Of a DNA stretch of 64,000 nt, positions 57,332 through 64,000 are shown in pieces; within the stretch, counting starts at the first letter, position 1, and each line of letters starts with the position of its first letter. The notes below the pieces were generated by a model. It saw only the letters and a list, made by a program, of their open reading frames with translations. It ran no database searches and was not told the DNA's origin. Location of the stretch: NCBI GenBank assembly GCA_963920635.1, contig OY987301.1, positions 57,728,560 to 57,792,559 on the forward strand. Reading direction: 5' to 3'. Made by a program: the position numbers and the translations under genes. This stretch comes from Pseudeuparius sepicola (taxonomy: Eukaryota > Arthropoda > Insecta > Coleoptera > Anthribidae).

Positions 57332-57654
57332 AAATACTTTGGAGTCTCACATTCGAAAATTACAGAAACTAAAATATGAAATTAATAAGAACTTTAAACA
57401 ATTAAAAATAAAATATATACAGCATAAGAGATGTTTCATTCCTTCTACCCATAGTAAATTAATAAAATAACAAACTACCCAGCAGGTGTACAACAAAGTA
57501 ATAGTATATAAAAAAAAAAGTGCAAAACTGGAACTTGAATTAAAACCAAACACAATTTTTTCTTGCAGCTTGATGTAGCTCCAAACAAAAAATAATAATG
57601 CCTAATGATAAAAATTCTAACAAAAATAATAATTTCTGTGCCCTCTAAGGAAGT

Positions 57655-57790
57655 CCATACATAGTCCCCATGCAAATTCCCCATGTAAAGTCCCCATTTT
57701 AAGTCCCACTTAAGCCGCCCCCATTTTAAGTCCCACTTAAGCCGCCCACTTTAGACGCCAACTTTCGACGCCAACTTTCGACGCCAACGT
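57655..57790 (+). repeat. Short tandem repeats between convergent genes
   Basis: Three adjoining kinds: agtccccatgcaaattccccatgtaaagtcccc; two copies of a 29-bp unit containing cattttaagtcccacttaagccgccc; then three copies of the ~14-bp unit actttcgacgcca. Non-coding. Confidence 0.8.
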
Positions 57791-58510
57791 CTCAGTTGGA
57801 TGCAGTACTTTTATAAGGATCTACTAAGTAGGAGGAAGCTTTTCAGTTCCCACCTACAATTCTATAAACAGCCAATGTAACGCAGATAGTGACTCGAACC
57901 ATTTTTGGCATAATTCCAGAGAAAGTTAACCCTTTCAGAGTTTTACACCCGACTGTTCAAATTAGTTACACCTTCACCTGGTTTTAGTACCTTGAATCTT
58001 TTTGTGCCGAGTCAACAAAAATGCAGACAAGTTTGCCCCCTTTTACTTTTATAGCAGGCTGTTCACATTCTTTAGACTTTCACCTGTTTCTAAATCTTCT
58101 TGCGCGACCCTTCCTTCAAGGGGTGATCTTACATAACAATGATCCACTTTTAAATGTTTTTTGTCAGACCTTTTTTTTTATAGTCCTGTAAATGGCATGT
58201 TATAAAAATTTACTGCCTGGTAGTTTTATAGCAGACTGTTCAAATTATTTAGATTTTCACCTGCTTGTAAATCTTCTCGTGCGACCCTACCTGAGATTTT
58301 AATAAAAAAAGGCTTTCAATGTTAAAACTTAAATGAGAATATTTTGCTGTTATTGTTATTTTGATAAAAAAAACTGTGTACATTATTAATATTCCACTTA
58401 AAATTCCTCGATAAAAATATTGCTTTAAAGTGGGTTAGTAAGGAATAGGTAAACAAAACTAAACAAGAAACCAGTATATAAATAAAACAAACTAAAATTA
58501 ATTAATGTTT
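57791..58510. other. Spacer with a diverged direct repeat
   Basis: Two similar blocks, 58055-58110 and 58225-58290, share tatagcaggctgttcacattctttagactttcacctg/ttctaaatcttcttgcgcgaccct with tatagcagactgttcaaattatttagattttcacctg/cttgtaaatcttctcgtgcgaccct. No gene supported. Confidence 0.6.
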
Positions 58511-58513
58511 TGT

Positions 58514-58519
58514 TTTATT
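58514..58519 (-). terminator. Polyadenylation signal of the 58564 gene
   Basis: TTTATT on the plus strand is AATAAA on the minus strand, 45 bases after the stop codon of the 58564-59091 gene. Confidence 0.55.
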
Positions 58520-58563
58520 AAAATAATTCATATATTTTGTTACAATAAACTTATATACAAATA

Positions 58564-59091
58564 TTAGCACTGTCGTTGTCTGCGTAGACGGTCGAACCAG
58601 CCTTCATAATATGCATAATTATAAGTCGTTCGATTTCGTATTATGTCCTCATTATTCGCAAATCGAAAATACCCTGCCACATACCCAGATTCGTATTCGA
58701 TTTGACGCTGATGATTAAACCACCCTGCGTAGTACGCCTTATTATATGCAATGATATCAGATTTAGCCATGTAAATGTCATTAGCGTTCGCAAAACACTG
58801 ACCGTATCTGATCCATCCATCTTGATATCCTGCACCATATTGAACTTTATCCATTTTCACGTCACCCTCCAGAAAACGCCTATTCTTACCAGCCTGATGA
58901 TCAAACCATCCCGCGTATAAACCTTCATTATAGTGCCTCACATGAATGTCCCTTAATCGCCTAATTGGATTTGCGTTTTCTTCCGTTTTCCACTGACCAT
59001 ACGAACTCCATCCTGCACTGTATCCATCATCTGTCACTTTTCTTTTATTCTGAGAATACATCTCAACGAGTGTTATAAACTTTTGCCACAA
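58564..59091 (-). CDS. Aromatic Y/G/W repeat protein, 175 aa
   Basis: The frame from 59091 (alternative Met at residue 11) is made of three pairs of degenerate repeats. Type A: GYSAGWSSYGQ (23-33), GYQDGWIRYGQ (88-98), GYVAGYFRFA (136-145). Type B: YNEGLYAGWFDHQ (54-66), YNKAYYAGWFNHQ (116-128), YNYAYYEGWFDRL (157-169). The pairs alternate A-B-A-B-A-B. No signal peptide or membrane helix is evident, and the C-terminus is basic. I do not recognise the family. The repeated GW/FDHQ units suggest a structural or binding role, but that is inference. It is divergent to the spliced 59478 gene, with an excellent TATA box in between. Confidence 0.7.
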   Translation of the reverse strand: MWQKFITLVEMYSQNKRKVTDDGYSAGWSSYGQWKTEENANPIRRLRDIHVRHYNEGLYAGWFDHQAGKNRRFLEGDVKMDKVQYGAGYQDGWIRYGQCFANANDIYMAKSDIIAYNKAYYAGWFNHQRQIEYESGYVAGYFRFANNEDIIRNRTTYNYAYYEGWFDRLRRQRQC

Positions 59092-59162
59092 TTATCTAGC
59101 TGAAGCAATATTTAATTCTTTGTATTGAATTGAATTTAGTGAATTTTGTTAAGGATGTGGCT

Positions 59163-59174
59163 GCCTTTTATATT
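59163..59174 (-). promoter_or_regulatory. TATA box for the 58564-59091 gene
   Basis: On the minus strand the sequence is TATAAAAGGCAG, about 80 bases upstream of the ATG at 59091. The same TATAAAAGGC core precedes the 62043 gene. Confidence 0.7.
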
Positions 59175-59378
59175 TAACGTAAGCATTGCCTATCCCCACT
59201 CAACAGCGTTTCCGTCTAATTAGAAAATAGAGCAATTTGAAGTAGAAAATTTTTTGGCAACGCCGAAGGGGTGGAGTTACCCCCACTCCCACCAGAGCAA
59301 AGTTAACGCCTAAATTAAAAAGTAGCAACGTTGAGAGCCATCCCCACCAACGCATTCATTTTAAAATCTACAAAAGGG

Positions 59379-59416
59379 TGTAGAAATTCAGCAAAAGCAT
59401 CAGTTTTCTAAATTTT
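59379..59416 (+). promoter_or_regulatory. TATA-like element and initiator for the 59478 gene
   Basis: tacaaaagggtg at 59379 is followed about 30 bases on by catcagtttt (59399-59408), a good arthropod initiator, which would give a leader of about 75 bases to the ATG at 59478. Confidence 0.6.
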
Positions 59417-59477
59417 GTTGAATTGTGTTCGAGTTTTGTCGTGTGTTATTTTTAAATTTATTACTTTGCTTATAATT

Positions 59478-60530
59478 ATGAGTGTGTTCCAAACTAAGAC
59501 GATTGTCCACTACAATGCTGTTGTGAGGGTAAGTCAAAACTTATTTTTTTATAATTATTAAATACGTTATTTCAATTTGCTTCGAGAAACTATTTTGCTT
59601 TTTCGCATCAGAAAATTTTTAGCCAACTTTTTTCTTGTTAGCCGCAAGTTGGAGATTTTCTTATGCGAAAAATATTTTTTTATTTGCGATATACTAACAT
59701 TCAATAATTATTATAGTCACCATCTGCTTATAATCTCATCGAGACGCTTGCGGCAGAGGGGTCAGTTGAAAATTCATCTGAAGAAAACAATGTTGATCAT
59801 GTAAGTAGACATGTTTATGAATTCTAACAAATAATAAATGTTTATCTTATACTTATAGTATTCCGAAGTGGACGATGAAAGCATTAGAAGCGCAACATCG
59901 TTTGCTGTGTCGCAGATCGAGCGTGAGCTGGCACATGAACAATCGGCATATGTACAGCCTGCACAACCTGCCGAATCGGCACATGTGCAGCCTGCGCAAT
60001 TGACATATGTACAGCCTGAACAACCCGCACCTGAATATTCGGCATATGTACAGCCTGCACAACCTGCCGAATCGGCACATGTGCAGCCTGCGCAATTGAC
60101 ATATGTACAGCCTGAACAACCCGCACCTGAATATGAGCAACCCGCGCAACCTGCAGGGCATGCGTCGCCTGCTCAGTCTGAGCAAACCCACCGGCAGAAC
60201 TTCTCCAGTCCTGTGAGGACTGTTGGGAAAAATATGGAGACGTTGAGAGCGGTTTATAACAGGGGGCGCCGCACAAACAGGTTTCCGGATGACAGCTTCG
60301 ATTTTGAAGATCCAACAGCTGGAGGACGTCACAATTTGGAACTTAATAAAGTGCTGGAAGATAATGTTGTCGTCTTACAGCTTCAAAGTAATAAGCTGGT
60401 CAAAAACAAGGCTGGTTTAAAAAATAAAATAGATAGGTTAGATAAATTAAGAAAAATTTTAGTAAATAGGATTAGTATAATAGAAATAGATGAAGCGCGT
60501 GTGAATAAAATATTAACTAGTTATAAGTAA
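59478..60530 (+). CDS. Spliced Pro-rich repeat and coiled-coil protein, 268 aa, three exons
   Basis: Exon 1, 59478-59528, encodes MSVFQTKTIVHYNAVVR and ends at G|GTAAGT. Exon 2, 59717-59800, follows ttattatag and encodes SPSAYNLIETLAAEGSVENS and eight more residues to GTAAGT. Exon 3, 59859-60530, follows acttatag and starts YSEVDDESIRSATSF. All three join in phase 0. The middle has two exact 32-residue repeats (96 bp, 59943-60134) built of YVQPAQPAE/HVQPAQ units. The end is a basic coiled coil (KVLEDNVVVLQLQSNKLVKN onward). The layout, acidic start, flexible Pro/Gln spacer and helical tail, suggests a structural or scaffold role, but no family is recognised. The two introns are short (188 and 58 bp). 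Confidence 0.75.
59943..60134 (+). repeat. 96-bp in-frame tandem repeat, two identical copies
   Basis: The unit from tcggcatatgtacagcctgc through cacctgaatat is repeated with a period of exactly 96 bases inside exon 3 of the 59478 gene. Each unit is itself made of three related VQPAQ/E motifs. Confidence 0.9.
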
Positions 60531-60625
60531 GCATAAGTTGAATCATATATATATAATATTACACATAGTTTTAAACCAACGCTTTGTTATTCATTTCTCA
60601 CCCAATACCATTATAAACACCAAGC

Positions 60626-60631
60626 AATAAA
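60626..60631 (+). terminator. Polyadenylation signal of the 59478 gene
   Basis: AATAAA lies 96 bases after the stop codon. Confidence 0.55.
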
Positions 60632-60699
60632 ATTTTATTACGTGCAATACAGAGTCGCTCGGTAGCTAAATACAAAAGTAATATTTTTCTCCTAAGCAG

Positions 60700-61378
60700 A
60701 CCATACTTTAGCATAAGCGTACGTGCACACTTCCGGCTGAGGGAGATGTAAGAAAGGTAAAAAATATAGTTAGGGGATTTTACATAGCGATCGTCCTCGC
60801 TCGAACTCGCACGGACAAGCGGTAGCAAGCGGATACCTAAAATCCCAGAACATTTGTAGTATCAAACTGTAGTTTTTAAGTAAATATTTTATTAAACGTT
60901 TATTTTCTTATATTCGAGAATTTAATTTAAATAATAATAATAAAACAATTATCCAATAATACATTTCATTTACAATAATACCAATGGCCTAGTTTTTGCA
61001 CCTGTTTTACATATTAAGCATGTATCTTGCCGAAAAGCTATGCTTTAGCATAACCGTACGTGCACACTTCCGGCTGAGCGATGTAAGAAAGGTAAAAAAT
61101 ACAGCCAGGGGATTTTACATAGCGATCATCCTCGCACGGACAAGCAGTAGCATGCGACTACCTAAAATCCCAGAACATTTGTAGGTATAAAACTGTAGTT
61201 TTTAATTAAATATTTTATTACACGTTTATTTTCTTATAGTCAGGAATTTAATTTAAATAATAATAATAAAAACAGAATTATCCAATAATACATTTTATTT
61301 ACAATAATACATTTTATTTACAATAATGGTATAATTTTTGCACCTGCTTTACACATCAAGCAGGTGTCTTGCCGAAAA
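60700..61378. repeat. Two 340-bp tandem copies of the end of the 61318 gene and its 3-prime flank
   Basis: Copies at about 60700-61037 and 61038-61378 share tagcataaSCgtacgtgcacacttccggctgag, gattttacatagcgatc and ctaaaatcccagaacatttgtag. The near ends read into caagcaTGTatcttgccgaaaagctatg, which is the minus-strand code for the last ~20 codons of the 61318 gene. So one copy carries a dead duplicate of that gene's end (about 60985-61040). Confidence 0.85.
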
Positions 61379-61818
61379 GCTATGTAAAGCTTTTCTTTAC
61401 AGGCACTACACCGCATGAATCTTTGCAAAGGCATTTCTGTCAAAGAAAAATGTAAAGTTTCATGCCGATGCTTCGCATTGTCGGTGAAACCATTCAGGGA
61501 AACCTCTGTAAAATCTACCACATACGCACGGTAACAATTTAGGCACAAACGCGCCCTTTCTGTTACCTTTACATATGCGGCAGATACACAGAGGCCCCCC
61601 ACTGTCCAGTTATTATAACCCTCGGTCGGGTTAATGGGTACACTTTTCGCCACGACGGAGTCATCGCGGCCAACGTCTACCCCTTCATCTTCGTCACTAG
61701 CATCATCGTCGTCAATGTCGTCGATGTCTCTTCTCAATTCTGCAGGCACCGTTTTCTCAATCTCTTCTTTTTCTTCTAACGCAAGTTGGTATAGGGAATT
61801 ATTTATGGAGGCAGCCAT
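61318..61818 (-). CDS. Acidic, cysteine-rich putative zinc-binding protein, 166 aa
   Basis: I choose the ATG at 61818 (MAASINNSLYQLALEEKEEI). The longer frame from 61959 starts with a G-run-encoded GGGG stretch and lies across the likely TATA box and initiator. A strongly acidic segment (DIDDIDDDDASDEDEG) is followed by a C-terminal half with CLNC, HRHETLH, CSAC and CLMC, spaced like two or three zinc-binding sites. No exact family. It could bind nucleic acid or protein. It is divergent to 62043. Its 3-prime end is partly duplicated downstream. Confidence 0.65.
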   Translation of the reverse strand: MAASINNSLYQLALEEKEEIEKTVPAELRRDIDDIDDDDASDEDEGVDVGRDDSVVAKSVPINPTEGYNNWTVGGLCVSAAYVKVTERARLCLNCYRAYVVDFTEVSLNGFTDNAKHRHETLHFSLTEMPLQRFMRCSACKEKLYIAFRQDTCLMCKAGAKIIPLL

Positions 61819-61854
61819 TGTTATTAAATTTAATTTGTTTGGAGAAAAACTGTA

Positions 61855-61890
61855 ACTGATGTCTATTGAGATATCTCCAGAGTTTTTATA
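61855..61890 (-). promoter_or_regulatory. TATA box and initiator for the 61318-61818 gene
   Basis: On the minus strand, TATAAAAACT (61890-61881) is followed 32 bases on by ATCAGT (61860-61855), then 37 bases to the ATG at 61818. The same catcagtt initiator precedes the 59478 gene. Confidence 0.65.
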
Positions 61891-61983
61891 GTCTAAAACA
61901 TCAACCTGTACGAGATGTCTAGGAGGGGACCCCCCCCCCCCACTTTCTGATGATGCCAAACTGTTTTCGTATTAAAACAGGGG

Positions 61984-61993
61984 TATAAAAGGC
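61984..61993 (+). promoter_or_regulatory. TATA box for the 62043 gene
   Basis: TATAAAAGGC, identical to the core upstream of the 58564-59091 gene, lies 59 bases before the ATG at 62043. A polyC/polyG run of 20 bases is at 61922-61941 just upstream. Confidence 0.7.
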
Positions 61994-62042
61994 ACACTTT
62001 AGCTAAGTGAACCAATGTAATCGTCTAAGTCTATTCAAGAAA

Positions 62043-62573
62043 ATGACTCCATCCATAAGATACTTGGTAGATGTTGATGGTTTCCACGTCAACGGAAAAT
62101 TTTTAGTTAAGGAACTTGGAATATTTTATATGAAATGGAAACAGTCCACCTCCAAATATTATTATGTTGGAAGCTATTACGCTCTCAATTCAAAAGACGC
62201 CAGAACCGCAAGGTGGGTCACTAACAATCTTCATGGATTGAGATATGAGGATCAGAAAGGCGACCAACCGCAAGACGACATCATCAAAGAATTTCGGCGT
62301 CTGGGCTTCAATTCAGGTGATCAAAAGATTGGTTATAAAGGCGGACATGTGGAGTTGGATCTCTTAAAGGCAGCAGGATTTGGACATTTAGCCTATAATA
62401 TAGAACAACTGGGATGTCCCAAATTTGATATTATAGTCGGGGAAAATCCTGAATTATATAATCAGGTTAAAAAAAACCAATGTAAAAGACATTTGCAAAA
62501 TTTACGAAAACCCGTGCACTGTCCTCAGGTAGAGTTATGTGTTTTTGCAGAATACATTTATAAGTGTTTGTAA
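62043..62573 (+). CDS. Putative RNase H-fold nuclease-like protein, 176 aa
   Basis: I place the start at ATG 62043 (MTPSIRYLVDVDGFHVNGKF), 12 codons inside the longest frame, whose first codon is GTG. Features: DVDGF at residues 10-14, a DxD-type start as in the first strand of an RNase H-like fold; KELGIF; NLHGLRYED near 60; YKGGHVELDLL near 100; NIEQLGCPKFD near 120; and a C-terminal C..H...HCP..E pattern. I recall a family of short proteins in invertebrate mobile-element and virus-like clusters with the order D-G-F, KEL, NLHGL, KG, LGCP, C..H, thought to be exonuclease-like. That is memory, not a search. If right, DVD and E/D residues further on would bind metal. Confidence 0.6.
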   Translation: MTPSIRYLVDVDGFHVNGKFLVKELGIFYMKWKQSTSKYYYVGSYYALNSKDARTARWVTNNLHGLRYEDQKGDQPQDDIIKEFRRLGFNSGDQKIGYKGGHVELDLLKAAGFGHLAYNIEQLGCPKFDIIVGENPELYNQVKKNQCKRHLQNLRKPVHCPQVELCVFAEYIYKCL

Positions 62574-62631
62574 TATATTTAGTTAGTAATAGTTTTTTTT
62601 AATACGTTTTTTATATTATCCTGTACATACA

Positions 62632-62637
62632 AATAAA
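62632..62637 (+). terminator. Polyadenylation signal of the 62043 gene
   Basis: AATAAA lies 58 bases after the stop codon. Confidence 0.55.
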
Positions 62638-63265
62638 TATTTTAACATATCTTTTGTGTTTTATGTCCTATTTAAATATATGCTATAAAAAGTGATACAT
62701 TTTTTTAAATTTTAATTCCTCCATTTCAGAAAACTGTATTTTTTGCTGTTTTTTATTTTGAAATAAATGGAACAACTAATCTGCATACTTGAGTTATTCC
62801 AAATTTCATAAAGATTGCAACTACTGATTTTCTTTTATGAATTGACGTGTGATCAATACAATGAAAATATTAGATTTTTAATACAGGTCGTGCCCTCTAT
62901 TTCTGTAGGGAAACAACTACAGTCGTGCTTCAAAAGTACTACCAATTGATCGATATTTCGCCGAATACTTTACCCTTGCAACAGGTATGCGCAAGGGGGT
63001 TCGAAAGATACCGCTGGGTGGTTCGAAGGCCCCGCCGTCGAGGGCGCGCTATGAGTCTCAGGAACGCGGCGGCTGCGCAGTCAACTGGGTTTACCTGGCT
63101 GCGGGCATTCTCTATGAATTTTACTATTTTTGTTGCATGATTGTATTGTGTGCTTGGAGAAGGGACCATCTTGCCAACCCAGTATAGCGTTGTCACTTTT
63201 AAAATACAAATATGAAATAAAATTCAAAATATTAGTAAAAGTTTTATTTTTTACAAGTATATTAG
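62638..63265. other. Spacer with a GC-rich block and a repeated gene scrap
   Basis: 62980-63115 is sharply GC-rich (gtcgagggcgcgctatgag, cgcggcggctgcgcag) in AT-rich surroundings. At 63161-63189 the string ggaccatcttgccaacccagtatagcgt repeats exactly the one at 63345-63373 inside the 63266 gene. The open frames across it (62925 plus, 62939 minus, 62987 plus) are not convincing genes. Confidence 0.6.
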
Positions 63266-63517
63266 TTACAATATGAAGGTATTTAATAGTGCAATTGTCT
63301 TTCTATAATCGTCCACATCTTCTGAGGGCCATGGAGAACAACAAGGACCATCTTGCCAACCCAGTATAGCGTCAGGATTTTCTTCGTACTTTTTTACGTT
63401 TTTATTTAACCATTCCATAATTAAATGCACTTTGTTTTCAGACGGTTGAAATTTGTAATTTAGTTTCAACTTAGTTAATGCAGCCTTAAAATTTTCTATA
63501 TTCTTTGGAATTGCCAT
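63266..63517 (-). CDS. Hypothetical protein, 83 aa
   Basis: The frame MAIPKNIENFKAALTKLKLN onward has helix-like spacing of Leu and Lys and ends in an acidic segment with GWQDGPCCSPWPSEDVDDYR. No family recognised. It lies 33 bases downstream of the 63551 gene on the same strand and may share its transcript. Confidence 0.5.
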   Translation of the reverse strand: MAIPKNIENFKAALTKLKLNYKFQPSENKVHLIMEWLNKNVKKYEENPDAILGWQDGPCCSPWPSEDVDDYRKTIALLNTFIL

Positions 63518-63550
63518 ATATGCAGCCGCAATATGAAATCGTCAATACAT

Positions 63551-63985
63551 TTATATATATCGTTGTAATTTTTTTTTCATATTTTTCACTTGATAGGCTT
63601 CTATTTTCGGATTATACGGTAACTCCACACCATCAGCATCGTAAAGTAAATTAAGGACGTACAATTGGTGTGCAAAAGTATCTTTTAAACAATGATCCCT
63701 CAAAAGCTTACCAAGGTCAACGACATTGATTTCATTAATGCCTTCTCGCTCGAAAATATCACCAAGTATCCGTATAAAGTTATCCATTCTTCGCTTGCTC
63801 TCCAGCATCAAACAATAATCGGCCTCGTCGCACTCTTTACTTTCGGCAATTGTTTTGAAGCACTTATCAAATATTAAAAAATTCGGTTTATTCAGGAGAG
63901 AAATTAAATTTTTACCGTAACACGAACGTTTCATTTCGTATAGCGCGGCTCTGAAAGCTCTGAATTCAACTGTAAGCTGCACCAT
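63551..63985 (-). CDS. Hypothetical helical protein, 144 aa
   Basis: Start MVQLTVEFRAFRAALYEMKR at 63985, only 15 bases from the window edge, so the start could lie further out. The composition predicts an all-helical soluble protein with central KRRMDNFIRILGDIFEREGI and a lysine-rich end (VKNMKKKLQRYI). There are no stops and the amino-acid mix is protein-like throughout. Function unknown. It is the last visible gene of the island. Confidence 0.6.
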   Translation of the reverse strand: MVQLTVEFRAFRAALYEMKRSCYGKNLISLLNKPNFLIFDKCFKTIAESKECDEADYCLMLESKRRMDNFIRILGDIFEREGINEINVVDLGKLLRDHCLKDTFAHQLYVLNLLYDADGVELPYNPKIEAYQVKNMKKKLQRYI

Positions 63986-64000
63986 TTTGATACGTATGGT

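Noticed and set aside
57270..57470. Overlapping plus-strand 66-aa frame as a separate gene
   Set aside because: It starts inside the 57011 gene and has no own promoter; it remains only a possible alternative exon.
59853..60332. Long minus-strand frames opposite the proline-repeat exon
   Set aside because: They are antisense shadows of a GC-biased repeat; the plus strand has splice sites, start, and a coiled-coil tail.
61819..61959. N-terminal extension of the Cys-rich gene from ATG 61959
   Set aside because: It would span the TATA box and initiator that fit a start at 61818, and begins with residues encoded by a long G-run.
62007..62042. GTG start for the nuclease-like gene
   Set aside because: An in-frame ATG 12 codons later suits a eukaryotic gene; the GTG lies where the transcript should start.
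62925..63196. Three overlapping short frames in the GC-rich patch; possible tRNA or rRNA fragment because of ggttcgaa strings
   Set aside because: No cloverleaf or recognised rRNA helix can be built, and no frame is protein-like.

Overview
The window looks like insect nuclear DNA. It is AT-rich, has no bacterial-type gene packing, and carries spliced GT-AG introns, TATA boxes with arthropod-type TCAGT initiators, AATAAA signals, and a very high load of arthropod-style transposable elements with TA, TTAA or 8-bp target duplications. I cannot name the species. A beetle or a hemipteran would both fit. I see no conserved host housekeeping gene.

Layout. Bases 1 to about 56,100 are a graveyard of mobile elements, many nested in one another. 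They include: a full-length mariner-type element with 365-bp terminal inverted repeats and an open 354-aa transposase (15160-17084), plus an internally deleted sister (3131-4488); a Merlin (IS1016/ISXO2-type) element inserted in a tandem repeat (33590-35029); relics of a Penelope-like element with its GIY-YIG region (5425-6390), a SLACS/CRE-type non-LTR reverse transcriptase (20083-22340) and a Tc1-like transposase (50870-51777); a hAT-type MITE with a perfect 8-bp duplication (14770-15008); and at least ten foldback elements whose two arms are almost whole-length inverted copies. Several foldbacks are dated relative to each other by clean nested insertions (515-898, 11271-13640, 43977-44671, 49791-50663). 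A six-unit 122-bp minisatellite lies at 32389-33101.

From about 56,200 to the right edge the character changes. Compact short genes alternate in strand, arranged as divergent pairs with convergent ends: 56228/56485 minus with 57011 plus; 58564 minus with 59478 plus; 61318 minus with 62043 plus; then 63266 and 63551 minus. Short intergenic regions hold TATAAAAGGC-type promoters. At least one gene is spliced (59478-60530, three exons, found here from splice sites). Proteins include a possible RNase H-fold nuclease-like protein, a cysteine-rich acidic protein, a protein built of aromatic Y/G/W repeats, a proline-rich repeat protein with a coiled coil, and a small basic protein. I recognise no replication, capsid or integration hallmark in the visible part, so a virus-derived or Polinton-like origin is only a hypothesis. 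The island probably continues past base 64000, and it is the best candidate here for an undescribed system.
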